Positions 16,306 through 25,875 of a DNA stretch of 64,000 nt are shown one piece after another. Numbering within the stretch: position 1 is the first letter of the stretch; each line of letters starts with the position of its first letter. The translations under genes and the position numbers were made by a program. Under the pieces are notes generated by a model. It searched no databases and was not told the DNA's origin. It worked only from the letters and a program-made list of their open reading frames with translations. Origin of the DNA: Mucilaginibacter hurinus (GTDB taxonomy: Bacteria > Bacteroidota > Bacteroidia > Sphingobacteriales > Sphingobacteriaceae); assembly GCF_003324525.1 (NCBI RefSeq), contig NZ_QGDC01000002.1:248001-312000 (forward strand), written 5' to 3'.

Positions 16306-17774
16306 TTGTAGGCTTCTAATTGTTTTATCAGTAATTGGTTTGTTTTCTGCGGATCTATCTTCCCTTTTGAGCGTTTCATTACCTCGCCCATAAACAGGCC
16401 TAACACACCTTTCTTCCCTTTATGATATTCTTTTACCTTTTCGGGATACTTGGCAAGCGCTTCGTTAATAAATTCGTTAACCTCGTTGTTATCAGTACTG
16501 ATAAGCAGGTTTTGTTCCCGCGCAACCTGTTCTGCGGTGCGTCCGTGCTCATGCAACAGCGCGATAAACAGTTTGTGATAAGCTACCGTGTGATTAACCA
16601 GGCCATCGTCCATTAGCTTAATAATACCTGCTAACTGCGCAGGTGTAATGCTGATATCAGTGATATGACTGCCTGTATCATTAAGATGTGATTTTACAGG
16701 CCCCATAAGTAAATGTACCGCAGCTTTATAATTGTCTGTTAACTTTATTAATTCTTCAAAATACATGGCCATTTCCTTATCAGCTGTTATTACAGAAGCG
16801 TCGTACTCTGAAAGGCCTAATTGGGTTATGTATTTATCGTGCAACTCATGCGGCAGCGCGGGCAGTTTTTGGCGGATGTTCTCAATATAATCAACGCTCA
16901 ATTCAAGTGGCTGCAGGTCGGGTTCTGGAAAATACCGGTAGTCGTTTGCCATTTCTTTAGTACGTAACACGGAAGTTTCGCCGGTAGCCGCGTCAAAGTT
17001 CAGTGTGTTTTGTTCTATATATCCGCCGGCTTCAATTACTTGTACCTGCCGCTCAAATTCATGTTCAATGGCGCGCTGAACGTTACGTATTGAGTTTAAA
17101 TTCTTCACCTCGCAACGGTTACCAAACGCTGTAGCCCCACGCAACCTCACTGATATGTTAGCATCGCAACGCATGCTACCCTCTTCCATATTTCCGTCGC
17201 ATATCTCCAGGTAACGCAACAGGCGGCGTACTTCTGTTAAAAAATGGCCGGCTTCTTCGGCACTGCGCATATCCGGTTCAGTTACTATTTCAAGGAGCGG
17301 TACCCCAGCCCTGTTCAAATCTATAAGCGAATCTGTATGGTGGTTATCATGCGAACTTTTACCCGCGTCCTCTTCCATGTGAATGTGGTGCAAGGCAATA
17401 TCTTTCTGTGTACCGTCGGTAAGTTTTACACGTATATGGCCGCCAAGGCAAATCGGCGCCTGGTCCTGTGATATTTGGTAGCCTTTAGGCAAGTCGGCAT
17501 AAAAATAATTTTTACGGGCAAAAGTATTTTGACGGTTAATGGCACAATTGCAAGCCAGGCCCATTTTTACGGCATACTCAACGGCTTTTACGTTAGTAAA
17601 CGGTAAAGTTCCCGGATGGCCGAGCGTAACAGGGCTTATGTGCTGGTTAGGCCCTGCCCCATAAGCAGCGGAATCAGGTGCAAACATTTTGCTTTGGGTA
17701 GATAACTGAGCGTGTACCTCTAAACCTACTACCAACTCATATTTATCGCTCATACTGCCTGTAACAATCGTCAT
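16302..17774 (-). CDS. gatB: Asp-tRNA(Asn)/Glu-tRNA(Gln) amidotransferase subunit B
   Basis: This 490-residue subunit of the GatCAB complex activates and transfers ammonia onto mis-acylated Glu-tRNA(Gln) or Asp-tRNA(Asn). Marks are YELVVGLEVHAQL near the start, LNRAGVPLLEIVTEPDMRS, EVKNLNSIRNVQRAIEHE, and a C-terminal YqeY-like helical domain. ATGs at 17774 and 17753 are both possible; I list the longer. Its own promoter box lies 40 nt upstream, between alaS and gatB. The tlpA gene overlaps its stop. Confidence 0.95.
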   Translation of the reverse strand: MTIVTGSMSDKYELVVGLEVHAQLSTQSKMFAPDSAAYGAGPNQHISPVTLGHPGTLPFTNVKAVEYAVKMGLACNCAINRQNTFARKNYFYADLPKGYQISQDQAPICLGGHIRVKLTDGTQKDIALHHIHMEEDAGKSSHDNHHTDSLIDLNRAGVPLLEIVTEPDMRSAEEAGHFLTEVRRLLRYLEICDGNMEEGSMRCDANISVRLRGATAFGNRCEVKNLNSIRNVQRAIEHEFERQVQVIEAGGYIEQNTLNFDAATGETSVLRTKEMANDYRYFPEPDLQPLELSVDYIENIRQKLPALPHELHDKYITQLGLSEYDASVITADKEMAMYFEELIKLTDNYKAAVHLLMGPVKSHLNDTGSHITDISITPAQLAGIIKLMDDGLVNHTVAYHKLFIALLHEHGRTAEQVAREQNLLISTDNNEVNEFINEALAKYPEKVKEYHKGKKGVLGLFMGEVMKRSKGKIDPQKTNQLLIKQLEAYK

Positions 17775-17813
17775 ACTTAAAATGTCCGGTTATGAAATTA
17801 TTGTACAAAAAGC

Positions 17814-17821
17814 CAAATATA
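17814..17821 (-). promoter_or_regulatory. -7 promoter element of gatB
   Basis: The minus strand reads TATATTTG, an exact match in the alaS-gatB spacer, so gatB can be transcribed independently of alaS. Confidence 0.5.
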
Positions 17822-17881
17822 TAAATATTATCAGCCTAACCTAATCCCCTTAAAAGGGAGTGCGAACGTGCGGAATGATAT

Positions 17882-20506
17882 TTATGCCAAAAATCCCCTC
17901 GCTTTGTTAAGTGCGTTATTAAGCCCGCTTGCATCCTTACCGCCTGCCGTAGCATAAAAAGGCTGGCCGCCACCGCCACCCTGTATCTCTTTAGCCAGTT
18001 CGCGGATGATACTGCCCGCGTTTAAACCCTTTTCCTTCACCAGGTTTTCTGCTATCATCACTGTCAGGTTGGGTTTGCCGTCAATTTCGGCAGCCAACAC
18101 CAGGAACAGGTTAGGCACAATATCCTTTAAGCTATAAGCAAGGTTTTTCACAGCCTCGGCGTTAGGCAGCTCAACCTTTTGCGCTATAAAACTTATGCCA
18201 TTGACATTTTCAGCCTGCTTGGCCAGTTGATGTTTTAATCCTGAGGATTTTTCCAGCAGGCTTTTTTCCAGTTCCTTTTTCAAACGGTTATTTTCGTTCA
18301 GCAAACCCTCAACGCTTTTCACCAAATCCTTCGGATTTTTTAGCTGGTCTTTTAGCTGTTGTATCAAATTACTTTGCAGCGTAATATAATTTTCGGCGGC
18401 TACACCCGTAATAGCTTCAATACGACGCACTCCAGCGGCTACAGCGCTTTCAGCTATAATTTTAAAAAAACCAATTTGCCCGGTGGCTTTGACATGCGTA
18501 CCGCCGCACAATTCCTTGCTAAATTCATCGTCAAAAGTAATCACGCGCACAAAGTCGCCGTATTTTTCACCAAACAAAGCGGTAACGCCGCTTTTAATAG
18601 CTATATCGTAAGGCACATTACGCTCTTCCTTAAGATCGATATTCTCGCGTATTTTCTGATTTACAATTGCTTCTATCCGGGCTATCTCATCCTCGGTCAC
18701 CTTGCTGAAATGCGAGAAGTCAAACCGCAGATAATCAGCATTTACCAATGAACCTTTTTGATTAACATGCGTGCCTAACACCTGTTTCATGGCTGCGTGC
18801 AGAAGGTGCGTAGCACTATGATTGGCTTCGGTACTCAACCGCAGCGCGGGCTCAACAATAGCTGTCAACGCGTCAGAAAGGTCGGCCGGTAATTCATCAG
18901 CAAAGTGCACAGTAAGGCCATTCTCTTTTTTTGTGTCTGTAATGTATATCACGTCGCCGTTAGGAAAAACCAGTTCACCTTTGTCCCCTACCTGGCCACC
19001 GCTTTCTGCGTAAAATGGAGTTTTGTCCAACACCAATTGGTATTGCTCCTTACCCTTAGCCGCTACTTTACGATATTTAGTAATGTGGCTGATGGTTTCG
19101 CATTCATCATATCCTGTAAATTCAACAGTGTCATCGTCTTTCAATACTACCCAGTCGCCGGTATCAATAGCGGTAGCGGCGCGTGAGCGTGATTTTTGCT
19201 GATCCAAAGATTTAGCAAAGCCTTCTAAATCAACCGACAATCCCTTCTCCCTGGCTATCAACTCAGTTAAATCTAACGGAAAACCATAAGTATCATAAAG
19301 TTCAAAAGCCTGCTGGCCTGTTATATTCTCGGTGAACTGTTCAACGATTTGTATCCCCCTGCCAAGTGTGCGTAGAAATGACAGTTCTTCTTCCATAACT
19401 ACCTTCTGTACAAAATCTTTTTGGCTGTACAACTCATCAAACACGCCTTTAAACTGATCAGCGAGTAAAGGCACAAGCTGGTTTAAAAATGGCTCTTTAA
19501 AGCCTAAATATTGATATGAATACCTTACCGCCCTGCGCAAAATACGACGGATAACATAGCCGGCCTTATTATTTGACGGCAGCTGCCCGTCGGCAATAGC
19601 AAAGCTTATGGCACGTATATGGTCGGCCAACACACGCATCGCTACAGCCTCATTCCAGCCGTCGCTTCCAGGTGTGGATTTACCGTTGTAAGCTTTACCC
19701 GACTTATCGGCAATGTACTGAATTATTGGCTGGAAGATATCGCTATCGTAATTTGAGGTTTTACCCTGCAGTACGCGTACCAAACGCTCAAATCCCATCC
19801 CTGTATCCACGTGCTTAGCAGGCAATTGCTGTAACGAGCCATCTTTAAGGCGGTTAAATTGCATGAATACATTGTTCCATATTTCAATCACCTGGTCATG
19901 ATCTGCGTTTACCAGCGTGGCGCCGTCTACCTGCGCACGTTCACTATCGGGTCGACTGTCGTAATGTATTTCGGTACACGGCCCGCACGGACCGGTTTCG
20001 CCCATTTCCCAAAAATTATCTTTTTTATTACCCGGAAGTATATGGCTTTCGTCAACAAAAGCTTTCCAAAGGTTAAAGGTTTCGGTATCTTTTTCAAGTC
20101 CCTCCTTTTCGTCGCCTTCAAAGTATGATACGTATAAACGGTCCTTAGGCAGTTTATACACTACAGTGAGTAAGTCCCAGCTCCAGGCAATGGCTTCGTT
20201 TTTAAAATAGTCGCCAAAGCTCCAGTTGCCCAGCATCTCAAACATGGTATGATGATAGGTATCAATGCCTACTTCTTCCAGGTCATTATGCTTCCCGGAT
20301 ACACGCAGGCAACGCTGCGTATCAGCCGCACGCGGACTTTTTGCCGTGGCTTCGCCTAAAAATATATCTTTAAACTGGTTCATCCCCGCGTTGGTAAACA
20401 TCAGGGTCGGGTCGTTTTTTATAACTATCGGCGCAGAGGGCACTATAGCATGTCCCTTAGAAGCAAAAAAATCAAGAAAAGCTTTGCGTATTTCGTTAGC
20501 TGTCAT
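17882..20506 (-). CDS. alaS: alanyl-tRNA synthetase
   Basis: This 874-residue class II synthetase charges tRNA(Ala). It has the full layout: an aminoacylation domain starting TANEIRKAFLDFFASKGH with motif 2/3 residues, a tRNA-recognition domain, an editing domain with NHSATHLLHAA and the zinc/editing motif CGGTHV, and a C-terminal DHHA1 domain ending GGGGGQPFYATAGGKD. Length and order are normal. The gene is divergent from a MerR regulator, and its -7 box lies 20 nt from the ATG. Confidence 0.97.
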   Translation of the reverse strand: MTANEIRKAFLDFFASKGHAIVPSAPIVIKNDPTLMFTNAGMNQFKDIFLGEATAKSPRAADTQRCLRVSGKHNDLEEVGIDTYHHTMFEMLGNWSFGDYFKNEAIAWSWDLLTVVYKLPKDRLYVSYFEGDEKEGLEKDTETFNLWKAFVDESHILPGNKKDNFWEMGETGPCGPCTEIHYDSRPDSERAQVDGATLVNADHDQVIEIWNNVFMQFNRLKDGSLQQLPAKHVDTGMGFERLVRVLQGKTSNYDSDIFQPIIQYIADKSGKAYNGKSTPGSDGWNEAVAMRVLADHIRAISFAIADGQLPSNNKAGYVIRRILRRAVRYSYQYLGFKEPFLNQLVPLLADQFKGVFDELYSQKDFVQKVVMEEELSFLRTLGRGIQIVEQFTENITGQQAFELYDTYGFPLDLTELIAREKGLSVDLEGFAKSLDQQKSRSRAATAIDTGDWVVLKDDDTVEFTGYDECETISHITKYRKVAAKGKEQYQLVLDKTPFYAESGGQVGDKGELVFPNGDVIYITDTKKENGLTVHFADELPADLSDALTAIVEPALRLSTEANHSATHLLHAAMKQVLGTHVNQKGSLVNADYLRFDFSHFSKVTEDEIARIEAIVNQKIRENIDLKEERNVPYDIAIKSGVTALFGEKYGDFVRVITFDDEFSKELCGGTHVKATGQIGFFKIIAESAVAAGVRRIEAITGVAAENYITLQSNLIQQLKDQLKNPKDLVKSVEGLLNENNRLKKELEKSLLEKSSGLKHQLAKQAENVNGISFIAQKVELPNAEAVKNLAYSLKDIVPNLFLVLAAEIDGKPNLTVMIAENLVKEKGLNAGSIIRELAKEIQGGGGGQPFYATAGGKDASGLNNALNKARGFLA

Positions 20507-20526
20507 TAATAAGAATGTTTGGAGTG

Positions 20527-20534
20527 CAAAGGTA
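20527..20534 (-). promoter_or_regulatory. -7 promoter element of alaS
   Basis: The minus strand reads TACCTTTG, an exact TAnnTTTG match giving a leader of roughly 15 nt. Confidence 0.55.
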
Positions 20535-20689
20535 ATTATTAACGTGGAAAATAGATTTTGAATTTCAAATGTCCGTTATTAAGCTATTTATATTGACTTT
20601 ACAATTGTAAATTCATTTGAAAATTTTTGCTTTTAGCTTATGGTAACGATAGAAATCAAATTCAAATTCCAGAATATGATTTAAACAAT

Positions 20690-20697
20690 TACATTTG
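20690..20697 (+). promoter_or_regulatory. -7 promoter element of the MerR gene
   Basis: TACATTTG is an exact match, only 3 nt before the ATG at 20701. Confidence 0.5.
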
Positions 20698-20700
20698 TTT

Positions 20701-21036
20701 ATGCCGTATAAAGAACGAGAAATCAGCAAGATGTACTACACCATGGGTGAGGTGTCGGCCATGTTTGACGTAAATCAGTCAATGTTAAGATTTTACGAAA
20801 AGGAATTCGACATTCTTCAGCCTAAAAAGAACAAAAAGGGAAACCGCTATTTTACCCCGGAAGACATTGAGAATTTGAAGGTTATCTTTCACTTGATAAA
20901 GGAAAAAGGGTACACACTCAACGGCGCTAAGGAACACATGAAAAACAACATGGGCAGTACCAAAGATCAGCAGCGTGTTATTGATAAATTAAACGACCTG
21001 AAGAAATTTTTGCTTGAAGTACGCGACCAATTATAA
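20701..21036 (+). CDS. MerR-family transcriptional regulator
   Basis: This 111-residue protein starts at the ATG at 20701; a TTG two codons earlier overlaps the promoter box and is unlikely. The winged-helix part runs YYTMGEVSAMFDVNQSMLRFYEKEFDIL, with the wing KKGNRYFTPEDIENLKVI, then a dimerisation helix. There is no C-terminal effector or Cys domain, so the signal sensed is unknown. This short form is widespread beside alaS in Bacteroidota. It is followed 56 nt later by comEC. Confidence 0.9.
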   Translation: MPYKEREISKMYYTMGEVSAMFDVNQSMLRFYEKEFDILQPKKNKKGNRYFTPEDIENLKVIFHLIKEKGYTLNGAKEHMKNNMGSTKDQQRVIDKLNDLKKFLLEVRDQL

Positions 21037-21092
21037 ACCCCTGATAAAACACATTTTAATCCCCGCGACCTGAATTATCCGGCATAAAGCGA

Positions 21093-23192
21093 ATGAATAT
21101 TTATCATAGGGGAGCTATACCTTTTGTTTTATTCCTTATCCCTTATTTGGCAGGCATTTTTGCAGGCGGTAGCCTATTTGAGCCGACAAAAACTTTAGCG
21201 CCGCTTTATTGGGTTTTAATTATACTCACCTCGACGTTTGTATTGCTTAATGTGTTTTATAAGAGCTGGACTTATAAGGTAAAGTGGCTTGGTGGCTTAA
21301 TCATTATAACTACACTGTTTATCAGTGGCATTATAAACACTATCCAAAGTAAGGACATCCGCCTAAAAGATCACTTTTCACAATACCATGGCAAATACCT
21401 GGTAGTTAAAGTTACCAATGAGCCGGCTTGGAAAAACGATGGTTTAAAGTTTACGGCGACTGTTGAACAAAGCATAAATGGCAGTGCCCGCCGTAATACC
21501 GTAGGCAATTTATTGATAACAATTAAAGACGATGCTGCCCGTGATATATACTATGGTGACGTATTGCTTATTCGGGCCAAATACTATGAGGTAGATCCGC
21601 CCCTCAATCCGGCGGAGTTCAATTATCAAAAATATCTTTTCAATAAAAATATTTATCACCAGGCATATTTATACCCGCGTCAGCATACTTTACTGATTAA
21701 GGCGGCAGGTAACCGGTTTGTAACGCAGGCACTCCGCTTACGGCAACGCCTTGTTAATAAGCTTAAGGCCAACATGTACCATACCGATGCAGCAGCCGTG
21801 GCGTCTACCCTGATATTGGGTTATAAAGCTGAATTGAGCAACGATGTGTTGCAGGCATATTCAAAGACCGGCACTATACACGTATTATCGGTATCTGGTG
21901 CGCATGTAGGGCTGGTTTACCTGGTACTTACCTTTATACTGTCATTTTTAAACAGGTTCAAGCATGGGAAAGTTGTAAGGGCGGCTATCATCATTGCACT
22001 GGTTTGGTTTTACGCGCTTTTAACGGGCTTTTCGCCTCCTGTTTGTCGTGCGGCGGTGATGCTTACACTAATTGTTGGCGGTAACACCTATTACCGGCAT
22101 ATCAGCAGTTTAAACATCCTCGCCTTCTCGGCATTTATTATGCTGTTATTTGACCCATTGCTCATATACGACGTTGGTTTCCAATTATCATACCTTGCTG
22201 TGGGCGGTTTAATTGTTCTGCAGCCACTGATTTATAATCGTATTAAAATAAAGGATAGGTGGCTTAACAGATTATGGTTAGTTAGTTCGGCATCAATTGC
22301 AGCACAGATAATTACTCTTCCGTTAAGCGCTTACTATTTCCACCAAATACCTGTATATTTTTTAGTAAGCAACTTGTTTATTATTCTGCCTTCTGCAATT
22401 ATATTGTGTGGTGGTATACTGTATTTGTTTCTCCCGCAAGGCATTGTTATCGATAAATGGTTAGCTTATCTATTGGAGCAAACCATCTTGTTTACTAATA
22501 ATACCTTAAGCATTATTGAACGGGCACCAATGGCAAGTATCAATAAAGTGTGGCTTACCAAAGTTGAGTATTTGCTATTATACGGTATCATAATCAGTTG
22601 CTTTATAGTGTTTCACAAACGGAACAGACTGATGACCGGCGTAGCGGCAGGTTTACTCATTTGGTTCCTGGCATCCATAATTGTAAAAGCTTACAATGCA
22701 TCTAAATCCAATGAGATCGTTTTTCTTTCCTTACGAAAAGAGTGGGGCATAATTTTCAAACAAGGCACCAAAGCGGTTGTGCTAACCACGCTGTCTCCTG
22801 ATAATAAGGCTTACTCCTATTCGGTACAACCTTACCTTGACAGCAGTAACATTAAAAGCCTAACCGTTGCTAAAATCAGCGATGATATTGCCACACCATT
22901 CCTGCGAAAAAAAGGCAACATTATACGTTTTAACGAACACACGATAATTGTGTTAGATAAGAATCCGGAGTTAAAGAAAGAAATTAAAGCGGCTCACGGA
23001 CTTATATTTGTTACCGAAAGTGTTAACCCGGAAGTGTTGGCTGCACTAGCGAATAAAAAACCTACGCTTGTACTTGATGGCAGCATCAGCTTCAACAACG
23101 CTATAATGATTGAAAAGCAGGCTAAACTATTAAACATCAATTATAAAATATTAAAGGGTAATAAAGCGTTCATAGTAACATCTAACAAATAA
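21093..23192 (+). CDS. comEC: ComEC/Rec2-family membrane protein without a recognisable nuclease domain
   Basis: This 699-residue polytopic protein starts with an N-terminal DUF4131-type region (TM helices about 10-70, then an OB-like soluble part to about 190). The Competence domain follows with HVLSVSGAHVGLVY at about 262-275 and several TM helices to about 545. ComEC forms the inner-membrane channel for single-stranded DNA in transformation. The last 150 residues are soluble, but I see no HxHxDH metallo-beta-lactamase motif, which full-length ComEC uses as nuclease. It forms a likely unit with the merR upstream and the DUF4412-like gene downstream. Confidence 0.85.
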   Translation: MNIYHRGAIPFVLFLIPYLAGIFAGGSLFEPTKTLAPLYWVLIILTSTFVLLNVFYKSWTYKVKWLGGLIIITTLFISGIINTIQSKDIRLKDHFSQYHGKYLVVKVTNEPAWKNDGLKFTATVEQSINGSARRNTVGNLLITIKDDAARDIYYGDVLLIRAKYYEVDPPLNPAEFNYQKYLFNKNIYHQAYLYPRQHTLLIKAAGNRFVTQALRLRQRLVNKLKANMYHTDAAAVASTLILGYKAELSNDVLQAYSKTGTIHVLSVSGAHVGLVYLVLTFILSFLNRFKHGKVVRAAIIIALVWFYALLTGFSPPVCRAAVMLTLIVGGNTYYRHISSLNILAFSAFIMLLFDPLLIYDVGFQLSYLAVGGLIVLQPLIYNRIKIKDRWLNRLWLVSSASIAAQIITLPLSAYYFHQIPVYFLVSNLFIILPSAIILCGGILYLFLPQGIVIDKWLAYLLEQTILFTNNTLSIIERAPMASINKVWLTKVEYLLLYGIIISCFIVFHKRNRLMTGVAAGLLIWFLASIIVKAYNASKSNEIVFLSLRKEWGIIFKQGTKAVVLTTLSPDNKAYSYSVQPYLDSSNIKSLTVAKISDDIATPFLRKKGNIIRFNEHTIIVLDKNPELKKEIKAAHGLIFVTESVNPEVLAALANKKPTLVLDGSISFNNAIMIEKQAKLLNINYKILKGNKAFIVTSNK

Positions 23193-23237
23193 AGTATTAT
23201 CATTGCTTACAGGCTACTAAAATCAAAAAACAAATAA

Positions 23238-23882
23238 ATGACTATTAAAATCCTTAAAACCGCGCTGTGCCTCACGTTGTCGGCATTCGCCATTAATGCG
23301 CATGCGCAAAAAAAATACAGTGAAGGCGTTGTTACTTTAACCGTGAAAGCGCAAGGCAATAATGTTGAAACAAAAACTTATTTCACTGCGGACTCCAACG
23401 CTTACACTTTCTCAATGGGGCCGGCAAATTTAAAATTGCTGTCCAATAGCAATGCCGACTTTTTCGCGGTGCTGGTTGATGTGCCCGTGGCCGGCCGTAA
23501 GGTGGCTGCCGTTTCAACCCCGGCCGAAATAGAGGAAGGGTTGTCAAAGCTACCTGTGTTTACGTTTACCCCAACTACCGAAAAAAAGGTGATATCAAAC
23601 TTTAACTGTAACAAGGTAGTTGCCAAAGAGGCCAAAAGTGGTAAATCATATGATGTTTGGGTTACTAAGGACGTAAGCGTTCCGCAGGGAGTTTTAGAAA
23701 GATATTATTCAAAAATTGACGGGTTCCCGGTACAGTTTACCGCTTTCCAGATGGGGAGGGAAACAGAAGTTACCGTTACCGGCGTAAGTGATCAAAAAGT
23801 GCCAAAAGGCATGTTTACCATTTCAAAAGATTATACAAGGGTTTCTATGAGCGATTTAGCCGCTATGAACGGCGGTAATTAA
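23238..23882 (+). CDS. secreted DUF4412/GLPGLI-like protein
   Basis: This 214-residue protein has a signal peptide ending at AHAQ (about 24). The rest is beta-rich, with short strand units such as YSEGVVTLTVKAQG, a KTYFTADS segment and a YDVWVTKDVSVPQGVLERYY region near 140-160. This matches the periplasmic DUF4412 type related to GLPGLI proteins, which have no known enzymatic role. It starts 45 nt after comEC and may be co-transcribed with it. Confidence 0.6.
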   Translation: MTIKILKTALCLTLSAFAINAHAQKKYSEGVVTLTVKAQGNNVETKTYFTADSNAYTFSMGPANLKLLSNSNADFFAVLVDVPVAGRKVAAVSTPAEIEEGLSKLPVFTFTPTTEKKVISNFNCNKVVAKEAKSGKSYDVWVTKDVSVPQGVLERYYSKIDGFPVQFTAFQMGRETEVTVTGVSDQKVPKGMFTISKDYTRVSMSDLAAMNGGN

Positions 23883-23937
23883 TTGTCGTCCAAAGTTAAC
23901 AATTTGCTAAAGGCTTCTTAACATCAGCGCAAATAGC

Positions 23938-23945
23938 TATTTTTG
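23938..23945 (+). promoter_or_regulatory. -7 promoter element of the LTA-synthase-like gene
   Basis: TATTTTTG is an exact match 5 nt before the ATG at 23951. The junction TTTGCGCnnATG is the same as at 3657-3668. Confidence 0.55.
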
Positions 23946-23950
23946 CGCCG

Positions 23951-25819
23951 ATGTTGAGAAGCCTAATTAGTTTTGCCCGGTTTATAATATTCTGGCTGGT
24001 ATTTGCTATAATAACCCGGGCAACTTTTGAGCTTTATTTTATAGACAAATTAAAAAAGGCTGACTTTGCTGAAATCATTCAAACCTTTATTTATGGCCTC
24101 CGCATTGACCTTTCGGCAGCAGGCTATATAGCAGCACTACCTTTACTCACTTTTATTATCACTTGGTTTATACCGCGTGCTTACGTAAAGCCGGTCATCC
24201 TCCGGATTTACGTATATCTGTTCGTATTCATAATCTCACTGGTAACTATTTTAAACCTCAACATATTTCGCGAATGGGGCACAAAAATCAGTTTCAGAGT
24301 TTTTGATACTCTGTACCATTCACCTTCAGAAGCCGTTGCCTCAACCGGATCATCCCCTATCGGCTTAAGTATTTTTATAGGCATAGTGCTGCTTACGCTC
24401 GGGATTGTATTATCAAGCTATATTATTGATTTTAATTTTAAAAAGCCGGTGGTGCCGTTATATTTAAAAATTCCGGTGGCTTTACTTTTGGCTGGTTTAA
24501 ACCTGCTTATAATACGGGGTGGTTTGCAAGTTGCCCCTATGAACCAGAGCATGGCCTATTTTTCAGATAAACAAATACTGAATCAATGCGCCCTGAATAC
24601 TGAGTGGAACTTAATACATAATACCATTGAATACTTTAAAACGCCTTATAACCCATATATATTTATGCCTGCCAACAATGCAGCGACCATTGTTGACAGC
24701 CTATACCGGGTAAATAAGGATACCACCGAACGGATATTTACCACTAACCGGCCCAACGTGGTGTTTATACAACTGGAAGGCGCCACCGCTGATGTATTTG
24801 AATCACTGGGCGGCGAAAAGGGCGTTTCACCAAATTTTGAAAGCTTTGTTAAGGAAGGTGTGCTGTTCAATAATATATTGTCATCATCCGACAGGACGGA
24901 TAAAGGTATAATAGCCATTTTAAGCGCCTTTCCATCACAGGCTACACGTACCGTTATTGTAGATAACTACAAGCAAGCGCGTATGCCATCGCTAATTACT
25001 ACCTTCAAAGATAATGGCTATGGCACCTCGTATTTTTACGGTGGCGAAAGTGAATTCATGAACTTTAAGGCATATATATTAAGCCATAAAACCGACGACT
25101 TATTTGACAAAACGGTTTTCAGACCTGAAGATATGAATTCCAAGTGGGGTGCGCATGATGACATAGTACTCACCAGGCAATTGGAGTACCTGAATGAGCA
25201 AAAACAGCCGTTTTTTTCATATATGCAAACCCTTACCAATCATGAGCCCTTTGAGCTGCCTGTAAAACCACGCTTCCCCGGAGAGGATCTTGGTGATAAA
25301 TTCAGGAGCACAAGCCACTACGTTGATGCCAGTTTAAAAACATATTTTGACGAGGCAAAAAAACAATCCTGGTACAAAAATACGCTGTTTATACTGGTTG
25401 CCGACCATGGCCACAGGTTACCCAAAAATACTTCAGATCCTTTTGAACCTGAAAAGTATCATATCCCCCTGTTGTTTTTAGGGGAAGTAATAAAACCGGA
25501 ATACAGGGGTAAAAGGATAAATAAATTAGGCAGCCAAACCGATATTGCAGCAACCCTGCTTGCCCAGCTTGATATGCCACACAAACAATTTAAGTGGTCA
25601 AAAAACCTCCTTAATCCATACTCAAAGGAGTTTGCATTCTTCGATTGGGACAACGGCTTCGGGTTGTCGTTTCCACAGCAAACCATTTCTTATGATAATT
25701 CCGGGGGCCGGGTGATTTATATTCGTAACAGGAACATCCCACAAGCGGTAAATGACAGCATTTTATTGCAGGGCAAAGCCTATATGCAACAGGTGTTTAC
25801 CGATTATATGAATTTTTAA
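23951..25819 (+). CDS. LTA synthase/sulfatase-family membrane transferase
   Basis: This 622-residue protein has five or so TM helices in the first 190 residues and an extracytoplasmic sulfatase-fold domain from about 265. The metal and nucleophile region reads NVVFIQLEGA, then SSDRTDKGIIA with T316 as the likely catalytic threonine. The second metal site is LVADHGHRLP near 480. In Firmicutes such enzymes polymerise lipoteichoic acid; in Bacteroidota, which lack LTA, relatives probably move phosphoglycerol or phosphoethanolamine onto envelope glycans or lipids. The donor and acceptor are not known. Confidence 0.85.
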   Translation: MLRSLISFARFIIFWLVFAIITRATFELYFIDKLKKADFAEIIQTFIYGLRIDLSAAGYIAALPLLTFIITWFIPRAYVKPVILRIYVYLFVFIISLVTILNLNIFREWGTKISFRVFDTLYHSPSEAVASTGSSPIGLSIFIGIVLLTLGIVLSSYIIDFNFKKPVVPLYLKIPVALLLAGLNLLIIRGGLQVAPMNQSMAYFSDKQILNQCALNTEWNLIHNTIEYFKTPYNPYIFMPANNAATIVDSLYRVNKDTTERIFTTNRPNVVFIQLEGATADVFESLGGEKGVSPNFESFVKEGVLFNNILSSSDRTDKGIIAILSAFPSQATRTVIVDNYKQARMPSLITTFKDNGYGTSYFYGGESEFMNFKAYILSHKTDDLFDKTVFRPEDMNSKWGAHDDIVLTRQLEYLNEQKQPFFSYMQTLTNHEPFELPVKPRFPGEDLGDKFRSTSHYVDASLKTYFDEAKKQSWYKNTLFILVADHGHRLPKNTSDPFEPEKYHIPLLFLGEVIKPEYRGKRINKLGSQTDIAATLLAQLDMPHKQFKWSKNLLNPYSKEFAFFDWDNGFGLSFPQQTISYDNSGGRVIYIRNRNIPQAVNDSILLQGKAYMQQVFTDYMNF

Positions 25820-25875
25820 TCGCGTTAAGTACAGTTTCAACCTTTACTTTAGCGGGCAGAACCAGCCTGCTGTTA

